Shown: in pieces, positions 41,043 to 49,741 of the stretch
Numbering within the stretch: the stretch's first letter is position 1
Layout: each line of letters opens with the position of its first letter
Assembly: GCA_946621875.1 (NCBI GenBank)
Contig: CAMOOX010000002.1
Location: 1 to 52,210, forward strand
From: UBA1738 sp003453455
GTDB lineage: Bacteria > Bacillota > Clostridia > UBA1381
Length of the DNA stretch: 52,210 nucleotides
Reading direction: 5' to 3'
Notes under the pieces: model-generated
Told to the model about the DNA's origin: nothing
Database searches by the model: none
The model's input: only the letters and a program-made list of their open reading frames with translations
Made by a program: the position numbers and the translations under genes

Positions 41043-41056
41043 CGCCAAATTTGGCG
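41043..41056. promoter_or_regulatory. 14-bp perfect palindrome between ftsK and walR
   Basis: CGCCAAATTTGGCG, 40 bp before the walR -35 and about 150 bp from ftsK. It has the form of a protein operator, but no regulator can be named. The remainder of 40888-41177 is AT-rich; on the minus strand there is an extended -10 (TGATATAAT) for ftsK. Confidence 0.4.
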
Positions 41057-41095
41057 AAAAAATGTTTATTTTTGAAAATATTTTTTAAAATAGTA

Positions 41096-41124
41096 TTGAA
41101 GAATTGCACAAAATCTGTTAAAAT
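41096..41124 (+). promoter_or_regulatory. walR promoter
   Basis: TTGAAG (41096-41101), 17-base spacer, TAAAAT (41119-41124). Confidence 0.6.
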
Positions 41125-41177
41125 ATAGAAGAGTGTTTTTACTGTTTTGAATAAAAAATAGGAGGGATAACCCGAAT

Positions 41178-41879
41178 ATGAACGAAAAATGCGTTTTAAT
41201 AGTTGAAGATGAACAGGCAATAATAGATATTTTAAAATTTAATTTTACAAAGGAAGGCTACCGTGTAGTTGAGGCAATGGACGGCGAAACAGGGCTTAAT
41301 CTTGCGCTTTCGGAAAATCCCGACCTTATACTGCTTGATGTTATGCTTCCCAAAATGGACGGTTTTGAGGTGTGTAAAAAGGTGCGTGAAAAATCTTCTG
41401 TGCCGATAATTATGCTTACAGCACGCGAGGAAGAGGTTGACAAGGTTTTGGGTTTGGAGCTTGGCGCTGATGATTATATGACAAAGCCTTTTTCCATACG
41501 CGAGCTGACCGCAAGGGTAAAAGCGAACCTGCGCCGCACATCAATCGACCGCGAGCAATCATCAAATTCAAACGCTGAAACCATTTCATCCGGCGAGCTT
41601 TTGATAAACCTTGAAAGATACGAGGTGTCAAAACGCGGAAAGGTGATTGATATAACTCTTCGTGAATTTGAGCTTTTAAAGTTTCTGGCCAAGCAGCCTG
41701 AAAAGATTTTTTCAAGGGAAAACCTTTTGGAAAATGTTTGGGGATATGAGTACTACGGCGATGTCAGAACGGTTGATGTTACTGTAAGGCGTCTCCGCGA
41801 AAAAATCGAGGACGACCCCGGCATGCCAAGGTATATAATAACCAAACGCGGAGTGGGATACTACTTTAATAAGGCGTGA
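41178..41879 (+). CDS. walR: Response regulator WalR (YycF-like)
   Basis: 233 aa. Receiver with Asp54 in LILLDVMLPKMDG, IIMLTAREEEVDKVLGLELGADDY (in two parts) and TKPFS; winged-helix domain with DVTVRRLREKIEDDP and KRGVGYYF. WalR is the essential regulator of cell-wall hydrolases in many Firmicutes. The name rests on the paired WalK-like kinase, the downstream yycH/yycI-like genes and exact WalR boxes in the window. AGGAGGG precedes the start. Confidence 0.9.
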   Translation: MNEKCVLIVEDEQAIIDILKFNFTKEGYRVVEAMDGETGLNLALSENPDLILLDVMLPKMDGFEVCKKVREKSSVPIIMLTAREEEVDKVLGLELGADDYMTKPFSIRELTARVKANLRRTSIDREQSSNSNAETISSGELLINLERYEVSKRGKVIDITLREFELLKFLAKQPEKIFSRENLLENVWGYEYYGDVRTVDVTVRRLREKIEDDPGMPRYIITKRGVGYYFNKA

Positions 41880-41883
41880 TGCA

Positions 41884-43626
41884 ATGTTTAAAAGTATTCA
41901 GACAAAAATTGTAACAATTTTTATATTGGTAATTCTATCAGTTGTGACGGTAATCGGCACTTTTATGACGACGAATATCGTCAGACTTTACAATGATGAA
42001 TTTTCCGTTATGATGGAGCAGGTTTTTACGCCTGCTCTTGTTTCCGAGCTTGAAAAAAGCGCAAGTTCGGGAGGCAGCAACGGTGTATGGGATATCGTAA
42101 GCTCATATATAGGCCCCCTTGGTATAGATACTTACAGATTTTACAGTATTTTAGACGCTGAAACCGGAGATGTTCTTCTTACTTCCGATGAAACAAAAAG
42201 TGCCGATGTCGAAAAAAGCGATAATTTAATTCTCGCTATGACGGGAAAGGTCGGAAACAGCGTCAATACCCAGAAAAGCTATATGGATTACGCACTCCCC
42301 ATAGGCGACAAGTATATCGTTTATGTAAAGGATACAAAGGACGAAATCAACTCAATAACGCAAAATGTTCTTTTTATACTGGTTGAGGCACTTTTGTTTT
42401 CAGTTCTTATATCGATACTCCTCGGCTACTTTTTCGGCAGGACTATTACAAAGCCTATCCGCGACCTGACAAAAAGCACGGAACATATTGCAGAGGGGAA
42501 ATTTGACATTGTAAGCACAATAAAATCTGATGATGAAATAGGAATTCTTTCCGATACCTTTAACTATATGTCGTCAGCTCTGCAACATACGGTAAATGAG
42601 GTTAATTCCGAAAAAAACAAGGTGGAAACAATACTTCAAAATATGACAGACGGAATTCTTGCCTTTAATCTTTCAGGAAGGCTTATTCATATAAATCCAG
42701 AAGCAAAACGACTTATCGGCAGAACTTTTTATGACGATTTGCAATTTGACGCCTTCTTTAAAGAAGTAGGCGCAGATATTTCAATGGGAAATATCATATA
42801 CATTAAAGATAACAAGAAAAACGAGCGTGAGGCTGTGATTGGCGGAAGGGTTATCCGCTTTACCTTTGCACCATTTAATCTTGAAAACAGGATAAGCGGA
42901 ATTATAGTTGTTGTTCACGATATTACAAATCAGCAAAAACTTGAAAATGCGCGCCGTGAATTTGTGGCGAATGTTTCCCACGAACTTCGCACACCGCTTA
43001 CAACAGTAAAATCCTATGCAGAAACGCTTATGGATATGGATATAGATGACAAGGAAATGCAAAATCATTTTTTGAACACTATTGCGCATGAAGCCGACCG
43101 CATGACAAGAATTGTAAAAGACCTTTTAACTCTGTCACGGCTTGACGAGGGGCAGTATCAGCTAAAACCTTTTGAGCGCGTGAATTTATCGCATTTGGTG
43201 TCCGAAATTGTCGAGAAAATGTTTTTTGCGGCAAAGGAAAAGCATCAGGAGATTACACTTTCCGCAAAGAAAACACCTATTTATGCTATGACCGACCGCG
43301 ATAAGTTGGAGCAGGTTATAATAAACATCATTTCAAATGCCGTCAAATACACGCCCGAAAACGGAAAAATAGAGGTGTCCTGTGAAAAAGTATATAAGGA
43401 CGCATATATAAAGGTGCGTGACAACGGAATAGGAATCCCGGCGGAAAATCTGCCGAGAATATTTGAGCGTTTTTACCGAGTTGACAATGCACGCTCCCGT
43501 GAAACCGGCGGAACAGGTCTCGGTCTTGCAATAGCAAAACAGATTATGACCCAACTTGGCGGAAATATTATAATAAATAGCACCTACGGTGAGGGTACGG
43601 AGGTAATAGTTTCCGTTCCACTTTAA
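41884..43626 (+). CDS. walK: Sensor histidine kinase WalK (YycG-like)
   Basis: 580 aa. TM1 (about 8-30), extracytoplasmic sensor (about 31-160), TM2 (about 162-185), HAMP (185-238), PAS domain (about 245-350), H-box FVANVSHELRTPLTTVKSYAET (first part FVANVSHELRTP, phospho-His366), and ATPase domain with NIISNAVKYT, DNGIGIP and GGTGLGL. TTVKSYAE after the H-box is characteristic of WalK. It starts 4 bases after walR. Confidence 0.92.
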   Translation: MFKSIQTKIVTIFILVILSVVTVIGTFMTTNIVRLYNDEFSVMMEQVFTPALVSELEKSASSGGSNGVWDIVSSYIGPLGIDTYRFYSILDAETGDVLLTSDETKSADVEKSDNLILAMTGKVGNSVNTQKSYMDYALPIGDKYIVYVKDTKDEINSITQNVLFILVEALLFSVLISILLGYFFGRTITKPIRDLTKSTEHIAEGKFDIVSTIKSDDEIGILSDTFNYMSSALQHTVNEVNSEKNKVETILQNMTDGILAFNLSGRLIHINPEAKRLIGRTFYDDLQFDAFFKEVGADISMGNIIYIKDNKKNEREAVIGGRVIRFTFAPFNLENRISGIIVVVHDITNQQKLENARREFVANVSHELRTPLTTVKSYAETLMDMDIDDKEMQNHFLNTIAHEADRMTRIVKDLLTLSRLDEGQYQLKPFERVNLSHLVSEIVEKMFFAAKEKHQEITLSAKKTPIYAMTDRDKLEQVIINIISNAVKYTPENGKIEVSCEKVYKDAYIKVRDNGIGIPAENLPRIFERFYRVDNARSRETGGTGLGLAIAKQIMTQLGGNIIINSTYGEGTEVIVSVPL

Positions 43627-43649
43627 ATGTTATATGCTTTTAATAGCAG

Positions 43650-43682
43650 TGTAACATCTTTGTAATAACCTTGTGCTATAAT
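43650..43682 (+). promoter_or_regulatory. WalR box and promoter inside the wal operon
   Basis: TGTAAC (43650-43655), five bases, TGTAAT (43661-43666) exactly fits the WalR consensus TGTWAH-N5-TGTWAH. An extended -10, TGCTATAAT with TATAAT at 43677-43682, starts 10 bases after the box, so WalR would sit at the -35. This predicts feedback control of the three downstream genes. Confidence 0.75.
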
Positions 43683-43722
43683 GTAAATACCTAAAATATA
43701 AGATTATGAAAGGATGTTGAGT

Positions 43723-44175
43723 ATGAAGAAAAAGTTTATCTCCCTGCTTCTTGCATTATTGGTGGTGTTTTCCGCACAATATGCCTCTTTTGCAGCGTAT
43801 GAAACTTCAATTCCGCTGTCGGCACAGGGGAATTCAACGAGCCTTATTTACATAAAGCGCCCCCGTTCACTTTCAGGCTCAACCTCCGATAAAACATATA
43901 CCATTTCTGCAACAGGATTACAATACACTAAGGTTCGCGTTTACAGAAAAACGCAGGATAACGAATGCGAGCTTATTAAGTCGGAGAAGCAAATAGGCGC
44001 GTCAGGTCTTTTCAGCACAGTGGTAGAGCTTCCCGAAAGCAATAACACATTTGTTATTTATGCGGAAAACGGTGCGTCTTCACAGGTTGTTAAAATACAG
44101 ATTTCAAAGGTGAAAAAGAGTACCGTGGATAAGCTTAAAAGCGTTACTGTAAATGTTCTTAACTTTCTTAAATAA
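43723..44175 (+). CDS. Small secreted protein of unknown function in the wal operon
   Basis: 150 aa from the ATG at 43723; an ATG three codons earlier abuts AAAGGA. Classical signal peptide (KKKFISLLLALLVVFSAQYASFA) with likely cleavage after SFA near residue 25. The mature ~125 residues are beta-rich with a pattern like an Ig-like or bacterial surface beta-sandwich domain; the C-terminus is basic. I recognise no family. The gene sits directly between walK and yycH, with a WalR box at its promoter, so a role in the periplasmic part of this signalling system is likely. Confidence 0.75.
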   Translation: MKKKFISLLLALLVVFSAQYASFAAYETSIPLSAQGNSTSLIYIKRPRSLSGSTSDKTYTISATGLQYTKVRVYRKTQDNECELIKSEKQIGASGLFSTVVELPESNNTFVIYAENGASSQVVKIQISKVKKSTVDKLKSVTVNVLNFLK

Positions 44176-44186
44176 TGAGGTTGGCT

Positions 44187-45512
44187 ATGAAAAAAGAGAG
44201 AATTAAGAGTATCATTTTGATTATGCTCATAATTACAAATCTTGTGTTAGCCGAAAAAATACTTGTAAACGAAAAATTATGGCTTTCCGGCTATAATTTT
44301 TTTGTTAGCACAAGAAATAAACGGAAAAAGAATATTGTTTCGGTAACCGAAAGCCTTTCCCTGCCGGAAAAGATTGTAGTAAATACAGGCTATCAGTCAA
44401 GCCGCTTTATCTACACGCGTGCAGATGAAAATTTTGTTCCGATAAACAACGCTGCCGCAGAAGTTATAAAAGCAGCTTTTGGTGACTATAAATCCGCTTT
44501 GGAAATAACTGCGGAGGATTGGTATGCAGCACTCACCTCAAAATCGGTGTACCTTAGCTATTCCGCGTCCTTTTCACCCTCTTTATACTCATCATTTTTA
44601 GGCATTTCTGAGCCTGAACTTCCCATTTTGGAATTTTCCGATATAGTTATCGCCGAGAACGGGACCGTATATTTAGGCGGTGATAATGAGTTTTGCAAAG
44701 TCCCCGTTTCATCATCGCTTATAAGTCCCATAATCCAGACTGCACTTTCAGAGCATTCTGATGAGGAATCGGTTATCAACTATTCCTTCGACTTAAATTT
44801 TGACCAGAATTCAGGAGCTGAAAGCACGGTTTTATCACCTATGATTTTGATTTACTCAGAGCCTGTCACGGCGCCTTATATAACACCTCAAAACCTTGCC
44901 GTAAAGGATGGGAATATAAACGAAAAAGCATTTTCGGATGCACTTCCGATTTTCGGAGTAAACCAAAACTCTGCAAGGAGCTACACCGAGGCCGACGGAA
45001 CTTTGGTATATGTTGAAAATAACGGGATTTTAAAAATAACTCCAAACGGAATACTTACCTTTACTGCCCGAGGAAACGGAATCAGGCTTTCAAGCGGCTT
45101 TATTCCCTCAAAAATTGCATCTTTCATTGACACAGTAAATAGCAAAATGGGGATTGATGCTGATATCTGCCTGTCATTTGCGAGAATGGCAGATGACACC
45201 GCACACTTTGAATTCAATTATATGGTGGAGGGTTATCCCGTAAAGTATAAGGACATAAGCGCCATCTCGGCAACTGTGGCAAACGGCTATCTTACAGAGT
45301 ATTCGCAAGTTTTAAGGAATTTTGGCATAACCGACGAAATCAGTGTTTCGCCCGATTTCATAAATGCCCTTGACGATGTAATTTCAGCATATCACGGTTC
45401 TATGCAGGAAATGCGCATAACAAAAATGTATCCTGCTTTTTGCGATGACCTAAAAGCACCAAAAGTGGGTATAGATTGGAATATTGATGTTGATAATGTT
45501 CTTGCAGAATAA
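44187..45512 (+). CDS. YycH-like regulator of WalK
   Basis: 441 aa from the ATG at 44187 (GAGG 8 bases upstream). One N-terminal membrane segment (about 8-26) and a large extracytoplasmic domain, the topology of YycH; sequence similarity is weak, so the call leans on position before the YycI-like gene and after walRK. YycH/YycI contact WalK in the membrane and tune its activity (inhibiting in Bacillus, activating in Staphylococcus). Confidence 0.7.
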   Translation: MKKERIKSIILIMLIITNLVLAEKILVNEKLWLSGYNFFVSTRNKRKKNIVSVTESLSLPEKIVVNTGYQSSRFIYTRADENFVPINNAAAEVIKAAFGDYKSALEITAEDWYAALTSKSVYLSYSASFSPSLYSSFLGISEPELPILEFSDIVIAENGTVYLGGDNEFCKVPVSSSLISPIIQTALSEHSDEESVINYSFDLNFDQNSGAESTVLSPMILIYSEPVTAPYITPQNLAVKDGNINEKAFSDALPIFGVNQNSARSYTEADGTLVYVENNGILKITPNGILTFTARGNGIRLSSGFIPSKIASFIDTVNSKMGIDADICLSFARMADDTAHFEFNYMVEGYPVKYKDISAISATVANGYLTEYSQVLRNFGITDEISVSPDFINALDDVISAYHGSMQEMRITKMYPAFCDDLKAPKVGIDWNIDVDNVLAE

Positions 45513-45530
45513 TAATAGGAGTGTGATTTT

Positions 45531-46349
45531 ATGAATTGGGGCAGAATTAAAACCATTCTTATAATACTGTTTTTATTTACAGATATTTTTTTAGCATTCA
45601 GTATTTTTACATCTCGGCAAAAAGAAACCGAAATATCCCCCGAAGTACTCAGTGCAACGGTAAAAATTCTTGAAGAACACGGTATTTTAATTGATAAATC
45701 TGCAATCCCTTCCAAAATCTCGCACGCCTCAGTTTTGCAGGCAGACAATGTAATTTCAGATTATTCGGAATTTGCGCATCTACTGCTTGGCGACGGTTTT
45801 TCAGAGGAAGATAAAAACACTTTCATTGCAAAAGATATGCATCTATCATTTCAGGGCGATAAATTCCGCTTTGAAAACCTTTCAGCCCCAGACATCTCCG
45901 AGAATTTTACATTAAATGAGGCGCAAAAATCAGCATTTTCATATCTTAAAGGTCTTGGATTTGATGTTTCAAGTGCAAAAGTTGTTTCCTCTGATTCGTA
46001 CGGCGGATTGTTCCGTATAAAAATCCGTGATTATGCAGAAAATATGCCGATTTATTCGTCAGAAACCGACATTTCTATTTCAAAAAACGGAGTTCATTCC
46101 CTTTTGGGCAGTTGGTTTAACCGCAGAGTTAACAATAATCCTGATAACAAGTTAAAAAGTCCTGCAAGCATATTGGTGGATTTTGCGTCAACATATGAAG
46201 GTGCTGATAGCCAAATAAAATCGACAGAGCTTGGATACAGCGTTCTTGACAGCGCAACATATCACAAATCCGCATCTTTAATACCTGTAACAAAAATACA
46301 GCTTGGCAGCGGAACCGAATACTTTATAGATTCGCGGCAGATAGAGTAA
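45531..46349 (+). CDS. YycI-like regulator of WalK
   Basis: 272 aa. Starts MNWGRIKTILIILFLFTDIF, the typical YycI N-terminal membrane helix with a D in the membrane segment, followed by an extracytoplasmic YycI-type domain of beta/alpha repeats. AGGAG lies 8 bases before the start. It closes the wal operon; the metallo-hydrolase gene yycJ, usually next in Bacilli, is absent and a terminator follows. Confidence 0.85.
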   Translation: MNWGRIKTILIILFLFTDIFLAFSIFTSRQKETEISPEVLSATVKILEEHGILIDKSAIPSKISHASVLQADNVISDYSEFAHLLLGDGFSEEDKNTFIAKDMHLSFQGDKFRFENLSAPDISENFTLNEAQKSAFSYLKGLGFDVSSAKVVSSDSYGGLFRIKIRDYAENMPIYSSETDISISKNGVHSLLGSWFNRRVNNNPDNKLKSPASILVDFASTYEGADSQIKSTELGYSVLDSATYHKSASLIPVTKIQLGSGTEYFIDSRQIE

Positions 46350-46352
46350 TAT

Positions 46353-46386
46353 AAAACACCTGATTTTATAAATCAGGTGTTTTTTT
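46353..46386. terminator. Terminator, wal operon / trmB
   Basis: Stem of about 14 bp (ACACCTGATTT with AAATCAGGTGT plus A/T pairs) and a T-run on the plus strand; A-run on the other side, so it works for both converging genes. Confidence 0.88.
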
Positions 46387-47035
46387 GATCCTCCCAGCCA
46401 ATGAAAGTTGCACAAACACGGTAAATAGGCATACCCTGTTCAGAAAATCTCATTTCATACTCCGTCATAACATTATCTTCAAAATCAGAATTATGCAAAT
46501 CGAAACAAATCTGTGACATTTTGAAATTTTCCTCTGCAAAAGAGTTCAGCGAAAACTCAAAAAGCGCCTTGTTATCGGTCTTAAAGCAAATCAAATCCCC
46601 ATTTTTCAAAACCTTTTTATATACATCGAGAAAATTTTTATGTGTTAAGCGCCGTTTTGCCTGCTTCCGCTTTTTCCAAGGGTCAGAAAAATTCAGATAA
46701 ATCCGTTCAACCTCGCCCTTTTCAAAGTAGTCTGAAAGACCGCTTGCGTCAGCTATAATAAACCGCAGATTGCTAAGTCCGAGCGGCTCGGCCTTTTCCA
46801 TAGCTATTACCATAACATCCTTTACAACTTCTATCGCCACAAAATTTATATCGGGATATTTTTCCGCCATTTCGCATATAAACTTTCCTTTTCCGCAGCC
46901 GATTTCAATATGTATCGGATTTTGATTTCCAAATTCCCCGTGCCATTTTCCCTTTAACATTTCGGGATTTTTAATCCACAAGCTTCCGCTTTTTTCTAAG
47001 CGAATATCACAGTTCTTTTTCTTTCTTACGCGCAT
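46373..47035 (-). CDS. trmB: tRNA (guanine-N7-)-methyltransferase
   Basis: 220 aa from the ATG at 47035 (AAGGA 9 bases upstream); the earlier in-frame start would extend it into the upp terminator. SAM-binding IEIGCGKGKF, substrate-binding YLNFSDPWKKRKQAKRRL and TDNKALFEFSL are TrmB signatures. Makes m7G46 in tRNA. Confidence 0.94.
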   Translation of the reverse strand: MRVRKKKNCDIRLEKSGSLWIKNPEMLKGKWHGEFGNQNPIHIEIGCGKGKFICEMAEKYPDINFVAIEVVKDVMVIAMEKAEPLGLSNLRFIIADASGLSDYFEKGEVERIYLNFSDPWKKRKQAKRRLTHKNFLDVYKKVLKNGDLICFKTDNKALFEFSLNSFAEENFKMSQICFDLHNSDFEDNVMTEYEMRFSEQGMPIYRVCATFIGWEDQKNT

Positions 47036-47062
47036 AAATATATTCCTTTTCTTAGAATAAAA

Positions 47063-47082
47063 CGGTGAACCGAAGTTCACCG
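47063..47082 (-). terminator. upp terminator with UUCG tetraloop
   Basis: CGGTGAAC / GTTCACCG stem with a UUCG loop on the minus strand, followed by TTTTATT. Only 27 bases remain before trmB. Confidence 0.85.
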
Positions 47083-47086
47083 ATTT

Positions 47087-47716
47087 TTACAATGTACCGA
47101 AAAGCCTATCCCCTGCATCTCCGAGTCCCGGAACAATATATCCGTTCTCATTAAGTCTTTCATCTACTGCACCGCAGTATATATCAACATCGGGGTGAGC
47201 TTCCCTTAACGCCTTAATACCGTCAGGAGCAGCAATAATGCAAATAAACTTTATATTTTTTGCACCGCGCTTTTTTATCATTGAAATTGCATCCTTGGCG
47301 CTTCCGCCGGTTGCAAGCATCGGGTCTAATACAAGCACTTCCCTTTCTTCAATGTCCGAAGGCATTTTGCAATAATATTCAACAGGCTCTAATGTTTCCT
47401 CATTTCTGTAAAGTCCGATATGTCCTATCTTTGCCGCAGGTATAAGCTCCATCATAGCATCTACCATTCCAAGTCCTGCTCTTAAAATAGGCACAAGCGC
47501 AACTTTTCTTCTTGTCCTTTTTGCTATTGTCTTTTGAATAGGAGTTTCAATCTCATAATCTTCAAGCTCCATATCGTGCGTTGCTTCATATCCTAAAAGC
47601 AAGCCTATTTCATAAGCGCAGCTCCTAAAATCTTTAACTGATGTATTTTTGTCACGCATAATAGACAATTTATGCTGAATCAGCGGGTGGTTAATTGCAA
47701 ATACTCTTTCGTCCAT
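47087..47716 (-). CDS. upp: Uracil phosphoribosyltransferase
   Basis: 209 aa. VPILRAGLGMVD, VLVLDPMLATGGSA (PRPP-binding) and the C-terminal GYIVPGLGDAGDRLFGT (uracil site). Salvages uracil to UMP with PRPP. Ribosome site GTGAGGAAA. Confidence 0.97.
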   Translation of the reverse strand: MDERVFAINHPLIQHKLSIMRDKNTSVKDFRSCAYEIGLLLGYEATHDMELEDYEIETPIQKTIAKRTRRKVALVPILRAGLGMVDAMMELIPAAKIGHIGLYRNEETLEPVEYYCKMPSDIEEREVLVLDPMLATGGSAKDAISMIKKRGAKNIKFICIIAAPDGIKALREAHPDVDIYCGAVDERLNENGYIVPGLGDAGDRLFGTL

Positions 47717-47754
47717 TTTTCTTTCCTCACAATTCCAAATTTATTCTATGGGAA

Positions 47755-47783
47755 ATTATACAACAAAAAGAGAGGTTTGTCCA
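47755..47783 (-). promoter_or_regulatory. upp promoter
   Basis: Minus strand: TGGACA (47783-47778), 17-base spacer, TATAAT (47760-47755). Confidence 0.65.
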
Positions 47784-47801
47784 CATATTTTTAAAATTTT
47801 T

Positions 47802-48209
47802 TTACATTGACTTTTCAATCTTGTCTAAAACGGGCGCGTCATATGTCAGCAAAATACGCGCTTTTTCGGGGCTACACCAAGAATATTCTGCAATTTCAGA
47901 GTGCTGCAACTTTATTTCCTGTCCGCTTTTAGGTGTTGCAAGGAAATAAACCGCATCTTTTTTAATGCCCTCTTTTGGGCTATATGTGGTAACGGCTCTT
48001 GTATTTCCGCAAAATACCACCGAAATACCTATCTCCTCAAAAATCTCACGTTGTGCCGTTTCATATTCGTTTTCTGTGCCTTCTTTATGCCCTTTGGGAA
48101 ATCCCCAATGCCCGTTTGCACCGGCTTTTTTATTGAAAACCAAAAGATATTCAATTTTATCTTCATTGTGGCGGTAAATAACCGCTCCGCAAGATTTTTC
48201 GTATTTCAT
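47802..48209 (-). CDS. Nudix hydrolase (diadenosine tetraphosphatase-like)
   Basis: 135 aa from the ATG at 48209; the GTG three codons earlier abuts GGAGG. The Nudix box fits fully (GHKEGTE...REIFEEIGI), preceded by GHWGFPKG. AKSCGA-type start KSCGAVIYR and WGFPKGH are typical of Ap4A hydrolases, which limit alarmone dinucleotides. It follows the C39-like peptidase gene by 16 bases. Confidence 0.9.
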   Translation of the reverse strand: MKYEKSCGAVIYRHNEDKIEYLLVFNKKAGANGHWGFPKGHKEGTENEYETAQREIFEEIGISVVFCGNTRAVTTYSPKEGIKKDAVYFLATPKSGQEIKLQHSEIAEYSWCSPEKARILLTYDAPVLDKIEKSM

Positions 48210-48225
48210 TACTTTCACCCTCCAG

Positions 48226-49233
48226 CTACTTTTTTGCTATCGCCTGAATATATGAAAGGTCGGACAAGCTGTAATTTTTAAGACAGGTTTCACTAAGTTT
48301 TTTATGCTCGCCGTCCTTTATGCCCGGGTCGTTGAAATATATATCGTTATCATCATAACCAACCGCAACCATAGAATGCGGATATGCCTCAAAGCGCGCA
48401 ATTACACCCTGCGGAAAATTATCAAGTGCCTCGCAAAGAGCATTGTATGCGTCCTTGTCTGTTTCAATAACTAAGTCCGTTTCTCCCCTTTTGAGATTAC
48501 CAAAACCGCCGAAATAAGGTGAATTTTCCGAGAGTGCAGGAACTAATTTGCAGCCGAAATTAGCCGCGATAGATGTATGCCCCGACATAAAATTTCCATT
48601 ATAACCGTTTGTTATATTTATCTCGGCAATGTCCAAGGGCGTTAGCTTAGTTTTAGTAACATCGCTTAAAAGCATCGCATATGAACATACCCAGCAATAA
48701 CCTCTGCCGTTATTTTCAAGTCCAATATCCTCCTGAGACTGATAATAAAATGTTGACGGATACTTTCCGCTCCCCGTCCTTATTTTATCTCTAAGCTCTG
48801 CTAAACGCACAGATTTTGGATATAGAATATTGACCGCTTGGGTATCCTCTTCATAATTTATTTCATAGCCAAACGGCTCTGCAAGATAGCGTACAGGGAT
48901 AAAGGTATAGTCATCCTTAACTACCATCTTTACATCCATATCTTTCCTTTTGCCGTTTATGTATGAAATATCCGAACCGACTGCAAACCTGACCTCGGCT
49001 TTCCCATCTGACAAAATAACCTTTTCTCCAACAGGCTCATATTCAATCTCTAAGCCCATAGCCTCAGCTATCGGTCTTATCTGCACAAGTGTTCTTGACT
49101 CCATAATTATAGGCGGAGAATTAAAACTTAATTTTTCGCCGTTAACTTTTACAGTAATTTCTGATTTTGCTGAAACCTTTGCGCAAAATAGCAATATAAA
49201 TGCGGCAAAAAAACAAAACAATCTCTTCTTCAT
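48226..49233 (-). CDS. Exported C39-like cysteine peptidase with stalk domain
   Basis: 335 aa from the ATG at 49233 (AAAGGA about 11 bases upstream). Signal peptide cleaved after KVSA (near 22). Residues about 25-140 are the 'copper amine oxidase N-terminal' stalk domain (VKVNGEKLSFNSPPII, IPVRYLAE), the same module as at the end of the Cth2159-like protein. Residues about 165-335 are a papain-like C39 domain with GRGYCWVCSYAM (Cys180), HSMVAVGYDDND (His) and YFNDPG (Asp/Asn). A wall-attached peptidase acting on peptides or proteins outside the cell; substrate unknown. A WalR box lies at its promoter. Confidence 0.87.
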   Translation of the reverse strand: MKKRLFCFFAAFILLFCAKVSAKSEITVKVNGEKLSFNSPPIIMESRTLVQIRPIAEAMGLEIEYEPVGEKVILSDGKAEVRFAVGSDISYINGKRKDMDVKMVVKDDYTFIPVRYLAEPFGYEINYEEDTQAVNILYPKSVRLAELRDKIRTGSGKYPSTFYYQSQEDIGLENNGRGYCWVCSYAMLLSDVTKTKLTPLDIAEINITNGYNGNFMSGHTSIAANFGCKLVPALSENSPYFGGFGNLKRGETDLVIETDKDAYNALCEALDNFPQGVIARFEAYPHSMVAVGYDDNDIYFNDPGIKDGEHKKLSETCLKNYSLSDLSYIQAIAKK

Positions 49234-49337
49234 AACAGAAAAATCCTTTCGCACATCTTCACACTATTGTGAAAACCTGCTATAATATAAGTAATTACAT
49301 TTTACCACATTTATATATAAAAATCTACATATTTTTT

Positions 49338-49354
49338 ATAACAATTCTGTAACA
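49338..49354 (-). promoter_or_regulatory. WalR box ahead of the C39-like peptidase gene
   Basis: Minus strand: TGTTAC (49354-49349), five bases, TGTTAT (49343-49338), an exact WalR consensus. TAGATT (49327-49322), a moderate -10, begins 10 bases after the box, the same spacing as in the wal operon. Confidence 0.65.
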
Positions 49355-49400
49355 ATTTTTAATAAATTACAAATATTCTCAAAAAAATTAGCCAAAAGGG

Positions 49401-49429
49401 TTGTAAATTAAAGGATAAGATGTTATAAT
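49401..49429 (+). promoter_or_regulatory. secG promoter
   Basis: TTGTAA (49401-49406), 17-base spacer, TATAAT (49424-49429). Confidence 0.75.
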
Positions 49430-49464
49430 ACCTTTGTTTACAATCAATTTAGGAGGTTATGCCG

Positions 49465-49704
49465 ATGAATACACTATTTATGGTTTTGCACATAATAGTA
49501 ACGGTCGCTTTGATAACTGTTGTTTTGCTCCAAGAGGGCAAAGACCCGGGACTTAAAGGAATTGCAGGCTCAACGCCCGACGGTGATTCGTTCTTTAACA
49601 GAAACTCCGGCAGGACAAAGGCTTCGATGTTCTCAAAAATGACTACAACGCTTGCTATTTTGTTCCTGATTACTACCGTTGTGCTTTGTGTACTTAATGC
49701 ATAA
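49465..49704 (+). CDS. secG: Preprotein translocase subunit SecG
   Basis: 79 aa from the ATG at 49465, 8 bases after AGGAGG (the ATG two codons earlier is 2 bases from it). Two membrane helices around a loop with VVLLQEGKDPGLKGIAGST (in family form LLQxGKxxGL). Assists SecYE in protein export. Monocistronic, with its own terminator. Confidence 0.94.
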   Translation: MNTLFMVLHIIVTVALITVVLLQEGKDPGLKGIAGSTPDGDSFFNRNSGRTKASMFSKMTTTLAILFLITTVVLCVLNA

Positions 49705-49709
49705 TCAAA

Positions 49710-49740
49710 AGGCTGCCCGATAAATCAGGCAGTCTTTTTT
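49710..49740. terminator. Terminator, secG / birA
   Basis: GGCTGCC...GA pairs with TC..GGCAGTC around a short A/T loop, with six T on the plus strand; it ends both converging genes. Confidence 0.85.
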
Positions 49741-49741
49741 A

